DNA of 38,668 nucleotides from DATBRC01 sp036560485 (GCA_036560485.1 DATBRC010000061.1:1-38668), one strand, 5' to 3'. Shown: positions 1-9,407, counted from the stretch's first letter. Notes: generated by a model from the letters alone, not told the origin. Numbers and translations: made by a program.

Positions 1-60
1 GATATTGCGAAAATATTGTTGATTAACCAAATATAAAAACAATATAACAGTCGATAATCT

Positions 61-1209
61 ATGAACAAGACGCCTATAAAAGTTTTGTGTGTCTTTGGCA
101 CACGGCCCGAGGCTATAAAAATGGCGCCTTTAGTTTTAGCGCTATCTGCTGATATTCGATTTGATACTAAGGTCTGTGTTACTGGACAACATAGAGAAAT
201 GTTGGATCAGGTATTGAGGCTTTTTTCGATTCGGCCACACTTCGATCTAGATATTATGAAGCGAGGCCAAGATTTAACTGATGTCATTACGAGTATTTTA
301 CAAAGTATGAAAGGAGTGTTTGCACAATTTGCGCCTGAAGTTGTATTAGTACATGGTGACACCGCTACAACTTTTGCAGTAAGTCTAGCAGCATACTTTC
401 AGAAAACCCCAGTTGCACACGTTGAAGCTGGATTGCGCACAGGAAATATGTATGCTCCTTGGCCTGAAGAGGGGAATCGCAAATTGACGGGTAGTCTAGC
501 CGCTTTACACTTTGCACCTACAGAAACATCGCGCAATAATTTGTTACGAGAGGGTATTGATTACGCCACGATTACTGTCACGGGTAATACAGTAATTGAT
601 GCGCTACTTGAAGTCTTAGTTAAACTTCGTAATTCGCCTGGGTTGCAACAAGAATTGGATCAACAGTTCAATTTTTTGCGTAAGAACAAACGCATGATTT
701 TAGTTACGGGTCATAGACGTGAAAACTTCGGTGGAGGATTTGATCGTATATGTCAAGCGCTGGCTGATACCGCAAAAAAATTCCCGGAAGTTGAAATCGT
801 TTATCCTGTGCACTTAAATCCCAATGTGCGTGAACCAGTTAATAGTTTACTTGCACATATACCCAATGTTTATTTAATTGAGCCATTAGATTATCTCCCT
901 TTTGTTTATTTAATGGATCGTGCGTATGTAATTTTGACCGATTCTGGAGGCATTCAAGAGGAGGCTCCGTCACTCGGTAAACCAGTACTTGTAATGCGTG
1001 ATACCACAGAGCGGCCTGAGGCCGTGGCAGCCGGAACAGTCAAACTTGTTGGCACATCCGTAACCGCGATTACTAGTCATTTGCATGAATTGCTAACCAA
1101 CTCAGAAACTTATGAGAAGATGAGTTTCGCGCATAATCCGTACGGTGATGGTAAATCATGTGTTCGTATTCTTGAATCTTTAGTTAAAACTTATCGTTTG
1201 CAATCATGA
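61..1209 (+). CDS. wecB: UDP-N-acetylglucosamine 2-epimerase (non-hydrolysing)
   Basis: The 382-residue product interconverts UDP-GlcNAc and UDP-ManNAc in the cytoplasm, the first step towards UDP-ManNAcA for surface polysaccharide. The family signature GTRPEAIKMAPL lies near residues 13-24. The conserved motifs VHGDT (97-101), HVEAGLRTG (120-128) and GHRREN (217-222) follow in order, and a DSGGIQEEAPSLGKP stretch near the C-terminus is the UDP-binding region. Length is normal for the family. Its stop overlaps the wecC start by four bases (ATGA), so the two are translationally coupled. The reading frame is AT-rich compared with genes after 4636, in keeping with a laterally variable polysaccharide locus that probably extends left of the window. 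The 60 bases upstream show no convincing promoter. Confidence 0.95.
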   Translation: MNKTPIKVLCVFGTRPEAIKMAPLVLALSADIRFDTKVCVTGQHREMLDQVLRLFSIRPHFDLDIMKRGQDLTDVITSILQSMKGVFAQFAPEVVLVHGDTATTFAVSLAAYFQKTPVAHVEAGLRTGNMYAPWPEEGNRKLTGSLAALHFAPTETSRNNLLREGIDYATITVTGNTVIDALLEVLVKLRNSPGLQQELDQQFNFLRKNKRMILVTGHRRENFGGGFDRICQALADTAKKFPEVEIVYPVHLNPNVREPVNSLLAHIPNVYLIEPLDYLPFVYLMDRAYVILTDSGGIQEEAPSLGKPVLVMRDTTERPEAVAAGTVKLVGTSVTAITSHLHELLTNSETYEKMSFAHNPYGDGKSCVRILESLVKTYRLQS

Positions 1210-2471
1210 ATTTTGAATCTATTTCAATTATTGGCTTGGGTTATATTGGATTGCCAACAGCGGCCGTTTTCGCATCTTTCAAAAAGAAAGTTGTTGGTGT
1301 TGATGTCAGTCAGACAGCGGTAGATACTATCAATCGCGGTGAGATTCATATCATTGAGCCGGATCTCGATATGGTTGTGCATGCAGCGGTCACCAGTGGA
1401 TACTTGCGTGCCACTACAAAACCAGAGCCGGCAGATGCATTCCTTATTGCTGTGCCAACACCGTTTAAAGGGAATCATGAACCAGATCTTTCATTTATAG
1501 AGGCTGCAAGCAAAGCAATTGCTCCAGTATTGAAGAAGGGTGACCTTGTCATATTGGAATCAACGTCCCCGGTTGGGACAACTGAGCAAATAGCTACCTG
1601 GTTGAATGCAGTACGGCCAGATCTAACTTTTCCCCATACGCATGGGGAGAGTTCTGATATTCGTCTTGCTCATTGTCCAGAGCGAGTCCTACCTGGGCAT
1701 GTGTTGCGCGAATTAGTGCAAAACGATCGGGTCATTGGCGGTATTACTCCAAAATGTGCCGCCGCCGCCGCCGCACTTTATAAAACTTTCGTGGAGGGCG
1801 AATGTATTCTTACGGATGCTCGTACTGCAGAAATGTGCAAGTTGACCGAAAATAGTTTTCGAGATGTGAATATTGCCTTTGCTAACGAGCTTTCTATTAT
1901 TTGCGATAAGTTAAATATTAGCGTTTGGGAATTAATCAAACTGGCAAATCGGCACCCGCGGGTAAATATCCTGCAACCAGGGCCAGGTGTCGGTGGACAT
2001 TGTATTGCTGTTGATCCATGGTTCATTGTTAGTCAATCGCCTGGGCAAGCAAGATTGATTCGAACTGCTCGTGAAGTAAATGATGGGAAACCTGGTTGGG
2101 TTTTAAACAAAATTAAATTGGCTGTAGCAGATATCCTTCAGGAAAATCCAAATAAAACTGCGCGTGATATAACAATTGCATGCTTTGGTCTCTCTTTTAA
2201 ACCGGATATCGACGATTTGCGTGAAAGCCCTGCAGTGGTGATTGCCCAGGAAATTTTGGCATGTCATCCTGGGTCTGTTATTGCTGTGGAACCAAATATT
2301 GATAGATTACCGGCCAAATTGTTGGGAAGACTGCTTTTGAGCAGCATCGAGGAGGCTTTGATGCAAGCCCATGTGGTGGTCTTGTTAGTTGACCATAAGT
2401 TATTTAAAGGTATTTCCAAACACACAATGCGATCTTATAAGGTTGTTGATACACGTGGTCTCTGGACATAA
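1206..2471 (+). CDS. wecC: UDP-N-acetyl-D-mannosamine dehydrogenase
   Basis: This 421-residue enzyme oxidises UDP-ManNAc to UDP-ManNAcA with two NAD+. The N-terminal Rossmann motif GLGYIGLPTA covers residues 10-19. The catalytic-cysteine motif GGHCIAVDP places Cys266, and the C-terminal UDP-binding domain carries the usual GLSFKPDIDDLRESP segment. The start is coupled to wecB by a 4-base overlap. A run of five GCC codons plus GCA (1758-1775) encodes six alanines at residues 185-190, just before the conserved LYKTFV segment; the repeat is uninterrupted and could be slippage-prone. The substrate is inferred from pairing with wecB; related UDP-sugar dehydrogenases such as UDP-Glc or UDP-GlcNAc types are less likely given that neighbour. 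Confidence 0.92.
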   Translation: MNFESISIIGLGYIGLPTAAVFASFKKKVVGVDVSQTAVDTINRGEIHIIEPDLDMVVHAAVTSGYLRATTKPEPADAFLIAVPTPFKGNHEPDLSFIEAASKAIAPVLKKGDLVILESTSPVGTTEQIATWLNAVRPDLTFPHTHGESSDIRLAHCPERVLPGHVLRELVQNDRVIGGITPKCAAAAAALYKTFVEGECILTDARTAEMCKLTENSFRDVNIAFANELSIICDKLNISVWELIKLANRHPRVNILQPGPGVGGHCIAVDPWFIVSQSPGQARLIRTAREVNDGKPGWVLNKIKLAVADILQENPNKTARDITIACFGLSFKPDIDDLRESPAVVIAQEILACHPGSVIAVEPNIDRLPAKLLGRLLLSSIEEALMQAHVVVLLVDHKLFKGISKHTMRSYKVVDTRGLWT

Positions 2472-2511
2472 TGAAATTATCCTTGCCCCAAAATGGCGGC
2501 GTAAGATTAAG

Positions 2512-4449
2512 ATGAAATTATTCTTTAAAGAGTTATCGCGTTTTCATAAACAAATTATTGCTGCAACAGTAGATCTGTTTATGCTGCCATTGGCTGTTTA
2601 TATGGCTATTTCATTGCGCTATGACGGCGTCACTTACCCATTGTTTATGCAATATGTTTGGGTAATTGTCTGTGCACCACTCATTTCAATTCCAATTTTT
2701 ATTAGACTGGGTTTATACCGTGCAGTCATTCGTTTTCTAGATCAAAAAATCGTAGTTGTGGTCGTGTGGGGTATGACATTCTCAGTCTTATTACTGTCGG
2801 TATTAGCATTTTTCACGACGCATATGCAGGGAATGTCACGTGGCGTTTTCATTATGTACTGGGTGGGTGGAAGTTTATATGTGGTGGTGAGTCGCTATTT
2901 GGTGCGTGGATATTTTATGCAGATCACTCGCTCTGAGGATGCTCAATGTGTCGCGATTTACGGTGCAGGTCGAGCAGGTTCGCAATTGGCGAATGCCCTT
3001 AGAGCTGAGCATGAATATATACCGGTCGCTTTTATCGATGATAAAAAAGAGCTGGAAGGCGCAACGGTTGCTGGTATTAAAGTTTATTCTATAAACGCGA
3101 TGTCCGAATTGATCGCACGCAAAGGCATTAAAGAAGTGTTATTGGCTATGCCATCAATAACCAGAAGCCAGCAAAAGCGCATTCTCGATCGTCTCGAAGC
3201 TTACAAGGTCAAAATAAAAGTGACTCCCCCGATCGGGAGCTTGCTCAATGGTGAGTTGCGGGCACAAGATGTGCGCGACATTGAGATTGAAGATCTTTTG
3301 GGGCGTGACACAGTCGATCCGGATATGCGTTTGATCGCGAGCTGCATAACTGATAAATCCGTCATGGTAACTGGTGCAGGGGGATCGATAGGGGCAGAGT
3401 TGTGCCGTCAGATTATTCGGCTTAAGCCGTCTCGATTAATCCTGTTGGACATGTCTGAATTTGCACTCTATTCGATCAAGCAAGAATTAAGAGCACTGAA
3501 TAATTCATTGGAATCGAAAGTTGAATTATTGCCGTTTCTTGGTTCCGTCGCGGACAATGAAAAATGCAAAAAAATCCTGACCACGTTTTCAGTGGAGACG
3601 GTATATCACGCAGCAGCTTATAAACATGTACCTTTGGTAGAGCACAACCCGATTGAAGGGATCCGCAACAATGTGTTTGGTACTCTAAGCATTGCACAAG
3701 CGGCGGTAGCAACAGGAGTGAAGTGCTTTGTATTGATCTCAACGGACAAGGCAGTGCGACCAACGAACGTGATGGGATCTACCAAGCGATTTGCAGAGCT
3801 CATTTTGCAAGCATTGTCGCGCGAACAGAATCGCACAAGGTTTTGTATGGTGCGCTTCGGGAACGTTCTGGGGTCGTCAGGATCTGTTGTGCCGTTATTT
3901 CGCAAACAGATAATGGAAGGCGGTCCAGTCACGGTTACCCATCCCGAGATTACGCGTTACTTCATGACAATTCCAGAGGCGGCACAGCTAGTCTTGCAGG
4001 CAGGCGCGATGGGCGAAGGTGGCGATGTTTTCGTCCTGGATATGGGTGAGCCGGTCAAGATCATGGACTTGGCAAGACGCATGGTGCATCTGAGCGGATT
4101 GGAAGTAAAAGGTGAGTCAACGGACGGCACCATAGAAATTCAGCATATTGGTTTGCGTCCGGGTGAAAAGCTATATGAAGAATTGTTAATTGGCGATAAT
4201 GTTGAAGGTACCGAACACCCATTAATCATGAGGGCGCAAGAAAAGGAAATTGCCTGGCCGGTATTGTATGAACTGTTGATGAAAATGGAGAATGCTTGTA
4301 GCCGGGCCGACTATGAGGAAATGCGTGCATTGCTTATGCAAGCTGTCGACGAATATCAGCCCCAGTGTGGAATTGAGGATTATATTTGGGCAGAAAAAAG
4401 TAAGAAGTCTGAACTTTCGGCTGATATAACATTTCTGAAGCGGCGATAG
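2512..4449 (+). CDS. Membrane-bound nucleotide-sugar 4,6-dehydratase/epimerase (WbpM/CapD/FlaA1 type)
   Basis: The 645-residue protein has about four N-terminal transmembrane segments (roughly residues 14-135), a first nucleotide-binding fold (GAGRAG, 151-156) and a C-terminal short-chain dehydrogenase domain (VTGAGGSIGAE, 286-296). In the active site the usual YxxxK is replaced by MxxxK (Met421, Lys425) after the STDKAVRPTN segment. That is the known signature of the large membrane-bound C6-dehydratases WbpM and PglF that start UDP-QuiNAc, FucNAc or bacillosamine synthesis. I chose the ATG at 2512 because the next residues match the family's N-terminus; a longer frame from 2389 would overlap wecC. 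Together with wecB/wecC it belongs to an O-antigen or capsule locus. The exact sugar product cannot be told from sequence. Confidence 0.9.
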   Translation: MKLFFKELSRFHKQIIAATVDLFMLPLAVYMAISLRYDGVTYPLFMQYVWVIVCAPLISIPIFIRLGLYRAVIRFLDQKIVVVVVWGMTFSVLLLSVLAFFTTHMQGMSRGVFIMYWVGGSLYVVVSRYLVRGYFMQITRSEDAQCVAIYGAGRAGSQLANALRAEHEYIPVAFIDDKKELEGATVAGIKVYSINAMSELIARKGIKEVLLAMPSITRSQQKRILDRLEAYKVKIKVTPPIGSLLNGELRAQDVRDIEIEDLLGRDTVDPDMRLIASCITDKSVMVTGAGGSIGAELCRQIIRLKPSRLILLDMSEFALYSIKQELRALNNSLESKVELLPFLGSVADNEKCKKILTTFSVETVYHAAAYKHVPLVEHNPIEGIRNNVFGTLSIAQAAVATGVKCFVLISTDKAVRPTNVMGSTKRFAELILQALSREQNRTRFCMVRFGNVLGSSGSVVPLFRKQIMEGGPVTVTHPEITRYFMTIPEAAQLVLQAGAMGEGGDVFVLDMGEPVKIMDLARRMVHLSGLEVKGESTDGTIEIQHIGLRPGEKLYEELLIGDNVEGTEHPLIMRAQEKEIAWPVLYELLMKMENACSRADYEEMRALLMQAVDEYQPQCGIEDYIWAEKSKKSELSADITFLKRR

Positions 4450-4635
4450 GTCATTTGTATTTTCGGCCCAAACAGAAGCTTTTGTATGTCCGATTTATTT
4501 TCTGTTTGACGTTTTCGTGGAAGAGTGAGCCTGGATTCCCGAGAGTAACTATTATTTCCTTTGATGACAGATATCAGAAGTCGGAAATATTACTATGCTA
4601 ATATTTTCGAATCTCACTAAAAAACCAGACTAGTA

Positions 4636-6024
4636 ATGTTAAACCTCTCAAAAAGCATCTTTAAAGCCTACGACATCCGTGGCATCGTCGGCAAAACACT
4701 GGATGCGTCAATCGCCAAAAAAATCGGTCACGCTTTCGGCTTGGCAGTACGCGCTAAAGGCGAACAAATTGTCGTGATTGGACGTGATGGCCGGCTGTCG
4801 GGGCCAGAGCTGGCAGCGGCCTTGGCAGTCGGTTTGCAATCTTCCGGTGTCGATGTAATAGATCTCGGCGTCGTTGCCACGCCGATGGTGTATTTCGGCA
4901 CGCATGTGCTCAATGCAAAATCCGGCATCATGGTGACCGGTAGCCACAATCCACCTGACTACAATGGCTTCAAAATGGTGCTGGCGGGCGAAGCGATTTA
5001 TGGCGACACGATTCAAGCGTTGTATCACACGATCGTGCAAAATGAGTCCAGGCTAAATGCTGAAAGTGCATCCGGCAAATACAGCGCGCATGACATCAAG
5101 ACTGAATATCAACAACGAATTGTTGATGATGTGAAGCTGGCGCGTCCGATGAAGATTGCAATTGATTGCGGCAATGGTGTGGCAGGCGCATTTGCCGGCG
5201 ATCTGTATCGTGCGATGGGTTGCGATGTCATCGAATTGTTTTGCGAAGTGGATGGCAATTTCCCGAATCACCATCCTGATCCCGCGCACCCTGAAAATTT
5301 GCAGGACCTGATTCGTTGCCTGCAGCAGACCGATGCAGAAATTGGTTTGGCTTTTGATGGCGACGGTGACCGTTTGGGTGTTGTGACAAAAGATGGCCAG
5401 ATCATTTATCCGGATCGTCAGTTGATGTTGTTCGCTGCAGATGTGTTGACACGCAATGCAGGCAAACAAATTCTGTATGACGTTAAATGCACACGCCATC
5501 TTGCGCCATGGATTACGCAACGCGGTGGCAAGCCATTGATGTGTAAAACCGGGCACTCGCTGGTGAAAGCAAAAATGCGCGAGACCGAGGCACCGCTGGG
5601 TGGCGAAATGAGCGGCCATATTTTCTTTAAAGATCGCTGGTATGGTTTTGATGATGGTTTGTATGCTGGTGCGCGCCTGCTTGAATTGTTGAGCCGTGAA
5701 AAAGATTCTTCTGCAATCTTGAATGCACTTCCGCAATCGACCAGTACGCCTGAGCTGCAGTTGCAACTTGCGGAAGGCGAGAATTTTTCCTTGATTGAAA
5801 AGATGCAGCGCGATGCGAAATTCCCCGGTTCAGATCAAATCATTACAATCGATGGTTTGCGCGTCGAGTATCCGGATGGTTTTGGCTTGGCGCGCTCGTC
5901 CAATACGACACCGGTGATTGTGATGCGATTTGAAGCGGAATCGAAAGCGGCACTGGATCGCATTCAAGCGGAATTCAAGCGCGTGATCGTTGCAGCGAAA
6001 CCAGATGCGGCGCTACCGTTTTGA
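4636..6024 (+). CDS. Phosphomannomutase/phosphoglucomutase
   Basis: This 462-residue alpha-D-phosphohexomutase interconverts hexose-6-phosphate and hexose-1-phosphate, supplying GDP-mannose or UDP-glucose precursors. All four family loops are present: the phosphoserine loop TGSHNPP with Ser103, the Mg-binding DGDGDR (241-246), the sugar-specificity loop GEMSGH (323-328) and the phosphate-binding RSSNTTP (420-426). It resembles AlgC/ManB in length and N-terminus (FKAYDIRG). It lies 186 bases after the polysaccharide gene and 42 bases before waaC. Base composition changes to the window's ordinary level here, so it may mark the conserved edge of the variable polysaccharide locus. Whether mannose or glucose is the main substrate is not resolved, so no symbol is given. 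Confidence 0.93.
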   Translation: MLNLSKSIFKAYDIRGIVGKTLDASIAKKIGHAFGLAVRAKGEQIVVIGRDGRLSGPELAAALAVGLQSSGVDVIDLGVVATPMVYFGTHVLNAKSGIMVTGSHNPPDYNGFKMVLAGEAIYGDTIQALYHTIVQNESRLNAESASGKYSAHDIKTEYQQRIVDDVKLARPMKIAIDCGNGVAGAFAGDLYRAMGCDVIELFCEVDGNFPNHHPDPAHPENLQDLIRCLQQTDAEIGLAFDGDGDRLGVVTKDGQIIYPDRQLMLFAADVLTRNAGKQILYDVKCTRHLAPWITQRGGKPLMCKTGHSLVKAKMRETEAPLGGEMSGHIFFKDRWYGFDDGLYAGARLLELLSREKDSSAILNALPQSTSTPELQLQLAEGENFSLIEKMQRDAKFPGSDQIITIDGLRVEYPDGFGLARSSNTTPVIVMRFEAESKAALDRIQAEFKRVIVAAKPDAALPF

Positions 6025-6066
6025 TGTGCGCGTATCCTGTGCGCTGACCGTTGAATCGGATCTGAT

Positions 6067-7089
6067 TTGAATATCCTGATCGTCCGCGTTTCGTCGCTGG
6101 GCGACGTGGTGCATAACATGCCGATGGTGGCGGATATTTTGCGCCACTATCCAGACGCTCATATCGATTGGGTCGTCGAGGAAGCGTATACCAGTCTGGT
6201 ACGTTTGAATCCCAGTGTGCGCAATATCATTCCATTCGCATTGCGCCGTTGGCGGAAAAGTTTTTTCTCGGCGAATACGCGCGCGGAAATGCGCAACTTC
6301 CACCAATCGTTACGTCGCGAATCCTACGATTTTGTTTTCGATACACAAGGCTTGTTCAAAACCAGCGCAGTGATGCGCATGGCACGTTTGGCACCGAACG
6401 GTAAACGCGTTGGCTTGGCGAATGCGACTGAAGGTTCGGGTTATGAAGGCATCTCACGGATTTTTCACGACATCAGTGTGCCGGTTGATACGCATACGCA
6501 TGCGGTGCTGCGTGCGCGTCAGGTGGCTGCTGCTGCGTTACACTATTCAATCGATGGACAAGCCGATTTTAATTTGCAGCCGGCTGATACGTCACACGAG
6601 GCGCTGCCCACATGGTTGCCGACTACGCCTTATGCCGTGTTCTTTCATGGCACGGCGCGCGCTGCCAAGCAATGGGCACCTTCCCACTGGATTCAGATAG
6701 CACAAGGATTGAATGAGCGCGGGTTGCAGGTGCTATTGCCATGGGGGAGCGAAGATGAGAAGGATGCAGCGCAACGGCTGGCTGCACAAATGCGTAATGC
6801 CAAGGTTTTGCCAAAACTGCCGTTAATGGAAGCGGTGACGTTGGCGCAACGTGCAAAACTGGTGATCGGCGTCGATACCGGCTTGACGCATATCGCTGCA
6901 GCGTTCATGCGTCCCACCATTGAACTGTATTGCGATTCGCCGCGCTGGAAAACGCAAGGCGATTGGTCGCCAAAAATTATTAATATCGGTGATATTGGGC
7001 AGCCTCCCACTGTGACTGAAGTGGAAGCCGCAATTGATGCTTTGACGGTATCGCAGAAACCTGTCATTCCAGCGAACGCTGGAGCCTAG
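6067..7089 (+). CDS. waaC: Lipopolysaccharide heptosyltransferase I
   Basis: The product (340 residues) transfers the first L-glycero-D-manno-heptose to Kdo2-lipid A on the cytoplasmic face of the inner membrane. It begins ILIVRVSSLGDVVHNMP, with the expected catalytic Asp13, and carries the GT9-family donor-binding motif DTGLTHIAAA at 270-279. The start is TTG at 6067; no ATG fits the conserved N-terminus. The last eight residues (VIPANAGA, 333-340) and the stop codon are encoded by one copy of a palindromic repeat (7063-7089), so the natural C-terminus has been extended or replaced by the repeat. Downstream come kdoO and waaA, which act on the same core region. Confidence 0.93.
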   Translation: MNILIVRVSSLGDVVHNMPMVADILRHYPDAHIDWVVEEAYTSLVRLNPSVRNIIPFALRRWRKSFFSANTRAEMRNFHQSLRRESYDFVFDTQGLFKTSAVMRMARLAPNGKRVGLANATEGSGYEGISRIFHDISVPVDTHTHAVLRARQVAAAALHYSIDGQADFNLQPADTSHEALPTWLPTTPYAVFFHGTARAAKQWAPSHWIQIAQGLNERGLQVLLPWGSEDEKDAAQRLAAQMRNAKVLPKLPLMEAVTLAQRAKLVIGVDTGLTHIAAAFMRPTIELYCDSPRWKTQGDWSPKIINIGDIGQPPTVTEVEAAIDALTVSQKPVIPANAGA

Positions 7090-7160
7090 TGTCTTCATTG
7101 CGTCTGGCTAAGGAAATTCGTAGTTTAATGCTGCTGGATCCCAGCGTTCGCTGGGACGAC
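7063..7160. repeat. Pair of inverted palindromic repeats at the waaC 3' end
   Basis: Two 27-base units in opposite orientation (7063-7089 and 7134-7160) match at 21 of 27 positions. Each contains the core CCAGCGAACGCTGG or its complement, which is itself nearly palindromic. The 44 bases between them have no gene. The arrangement looks like a dispersed intergenic repeat (REP/MITE-like) that could fold into a large stem. The left unit is translated as the WaaC C-terminus. It may also act as transcript-stabilising or attenuating structure between waaC and kdoO; that is inference. Confidence 0.8.
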
Positions 7161-7243
7161 ACCCTATCTCTTCGGGCGCCTTGGCACTCGTAAGCTCCTC
7201 CCAAGTTATTTGTTTCTCACCTGAATCGCGGCATAATACGGGA

Positions 7244-8113
7244 ATGGAAAACCAAATTCTCGAAATTGATGCAGCAGAATGGACAGTTGGTACCGTGTCC
7301 GATTCATGGATTGCCGCGCTGGAAGCTGGAAAGGTCTTGTATTTCCCCAAACTGGCGTTCAGGCCATCAACCGATGAAAAGCGTTTCTTTTCCCCTGAGA
7401 TCCGCGATCCCAAATCACGCAACATCAGTCTGGATGCGCAAGGCCGTTTGAAAGGCGCAGTCGGCGATGCTGCAACGCAAGCGGCATTGGCTTCGATGAT
7501 AGGCCGTTTCCGCACACAAGCGCAGTCGTTGATTCATTCGATCGTGCCGCGCTACACCGATGCATTGCGTTTGGCACCGACCAGCTATCGTCCGATGCAA
7601 GTCGCAACGCGTAGTCAATCATGGCGTGCCGATGATCGACGCATGCATGTCGATGCATTTCCATCGCGGCCGAATTATGGCGAGCGTATCCTGCGCGTGT
7701 TCACCAATGTCAATCCATCCGGCGAACCGCGTGTATGGCGCATAGGTGAGCCATTCGAGGCAGTCGCCAAACGATTTTTACCGCGCGCCAAACCGTATGT
7801 TGCATGGCAAGCGAAAGCGATCAATGCACTGCACATTACAAAATCCTTGCGCAGCGAATACGATCACTTGATGCTGCAATTGCATGACGGGATGAAATCG
7901 GATCTTGATTATCAGCGCGATGCGCCGCAAATCACGATGCCGTTTCCGTCTGGTTGTGTATGGGTTTGCTTTTCCGACCAGACATCGCACGCCGTGATGT
8001 CGGGGCAATACATGATGGAGCAAACCTTTCATTTGCCGGTCGCACAGCAATACGACCCTGAAGCGAGTCCGCTCGCAATTCTGACGCGCCTCACCGGCCG
8101 CACACTTATCTGA
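7244..8113 (+). CDS. kdoO: Kdo 3-hydroxylase (Kdo2-lipid A dioxygenase)
   Basis: The 289-residue product resembles the KdoO family (formerly DUF2843). These are Fe(II)/2-oxoglutarate-dependent dioxygenases that hydroxylate the outer Kdo of lipid A-core to the Ko sugar in Burkholderia, Ralstonia and Yersinia. The HVD pair (His135, Asp137, in RRMHVDAFPSRP) and His249 (QTSHAVMSG) fit the 2-His-1-carboxylate iron site. I chose ATG 7244 over an upstream in-frame start at 7181, because the extra residues would be translated from the repeat-rich gap. The stop shares one base with the waaA ATG, so the two are coupled. Lying between waaC and waaA strongly supports the role in LPS core modification. 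Confidence 0.87.
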   Translation: MENQILEIDAAEWTVGTVSDSWIAALEAGKVLYFPKLAFRPSTDEKRFFSPEIRDPKSRNISLDAQGRLKGAVGDAATQAALASMIGRFRTQAQSLIHSIVPRYTDALRLAPTSYRPMQVATRSQSWRADDRRMHVDAFPSRPNYGERILRVFTNVNPSGEPRVWRIGEPFEAVAKRFLPRAKPYVAWQAKAINALHITKSLRSEYDHLMLQLHDGMKSDLDYQRDAPQITMPFPSGCVWVCFSDQTSHAVMSGQYMMEQTFHLPVAQQYDPEASPLAILTRLTGRTLI

Positions 8114-9387
8114 TGCGCGCGCTTTATTCCCTGGCATGGTGGATCGCCTTGCCTTTGGTGCTGGCGCGGTTATGGTGGCGTGGCCGCAAAGAACCAGACT
8201 ATCGGCAGCATTGGGCCGAGAGGCTGAGTTTTTATCAGTGCAGTGCATTCAATCGCGCGATCACGCCGGTGATCTGGATTCATGCAGTGTCAGTTGGCGA
8301 GACACGTGCGGCAGAACCTTTGCTGGAAGCGTTGTTGTCTGCTTATCCGGCGCATACCATCCTGCTCACACATATGACGCCGACCGGCCGCACAGCAGGG
8401 AAGGCGTTATTCGGAAAATATGCGCCGCGTGTTTTGCAATGCTATTTGCCATACGATACCGGCTGGATGGTGGGACGTTTCCTCAAGCACTTTGCACCGC
8501 GGATTTGCATATTGATGGAAACGGAAGTGTGGCCTAACGCAGTGGCGCAATGTGCGAAGCATCATATTCCAGTCGCGCTCGTCAATGCACGTTTGTCGGA
8601 ACGCTCACTCGCCAAAGCACACAGGTTATCCAGTTTGATCACTGATGCGGCCAAGCAGTTAACTTGCATCGCAGCGCAAACCAAATCCGATGCGGCGCGC
8701 TTGAAACAACTTGGCGCAAATAAAGTGGTTGTCACTGGCAGCATCAAATTCGATGTGACGCCACCGGATGCAGCATTGCGCAATGGAGCAGAGTTGCGTG
8801 CGCAAATCGGCACACGTCCGGTTTTGCTATGCGCCAGCACGCGTGAAGGCGAAGAAGCATTGATACTCGATGCGTTGAAAAAAATGCCGTCGTCGGATGC
8901 ATTGATCGTCATTGTGCCGCGTCATCCGCAACGATTCGATGAAGTGGCGCGCATGATCACTGCACGCGGTTTGCCGATGTGCCGTCGCTCGACATTGGGT
9001 ACAGCGGCGATTGCTCCTGAAGTACGCATCATGCTGGGCGATTCGATGGGTGAAATGTTCACCTATTACGCTGCATGCGATATCGCTTTCGTCGGCGGCA
9101 GCCTGATGCCGCTGGGAGGACAGAATTTGATCGAAGCTTGCGCGTTAGGCAAGCCGGTATTGCTCGGGCCGTACACATTTAATTTCAGTGTGGTCAGCGA
9201 AGATGCAATTGAAGCAGGCGCCGCATTGCGGGTGCAGGATGCCGCCGCAATGTTGAATGAGGCGATGCGTTTATTGCATACCAATAGTCAATACACGAAC
9301 ATGGGTGAGAAGGCGAAAATCTTCGCCGAACTTCACCGCGGCGCGACGAACCGGACAATGGCTTTATTGCGGCCACTCTTGGATTGA
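8113..9387 (+). CDS. waaA: 3-deoxy-D-manno-octulosonic acid transferase
   Basis: The 424-residue GT30 enzyme adds Kdo from CMP-Kdo to the lipid IVA precursor at the inner membrane. An N-terminal hydrophobic anchor (roughly 5-22) is followed by the catalytic HAVSVGETRAAEPLL segment with Glu63. The donor-binding part includes FVGGSLMPLGGQN and the GPYTFNF motif. Length is normal. It is coupled to kdoO by overlapping TGATG. A perfect 8-bp stem hairpin (9408-9428) lies 20 bases downstream but lacks a T-run, so it is at best a weak terminator. Confidence 0.95.
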   Translation: MRALYSLAWWIALPLVLARLWWRGRKEPDYRQHWAERLSFYQCSAFNRAITPVIWIHAVSVGETRAAEPLLEALLSAYPAHTILLTHMTPTGRTAGKALFGKYAPRVLQCYLPYDTGWMVGRFLKHFAPRICILMETEVWPNAVAQCAKHHIPVALVNARLSERSLAKAHRLSSLITDAAKQLTCIAAQTKSDAARLKQLGANKVVVTGSIKFDVTPPDAALRNGAELRAQIGTRPVLLCASTREGEEALILDALKKMPSSDALIVIVPRHPQRFDEVARMITARGLPMCRRSTLGTAAIAPEVRIMLGDSMGEMFTYYAACDIAFVGGSLMPLGGQNLIEACALGKPVLLGPYTFNFSVVSEDAIEAGAALRVQDAAAMLNEAMRLLHTNSQYTNMGEKAKIFAELHRGATNRTMALLRPLLD

Positions 9388-9407
9388 TTCCTTGAGGAAA
9401 TGACATT

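Noticed and set aside
5053..5766. 237-codon frame antisense to the phosphohexomutase gene
   Set aside because: The sense frame has all catalytic motifs; the antisense product is Cys/His/Gln-rich and unrelated to any family I know.
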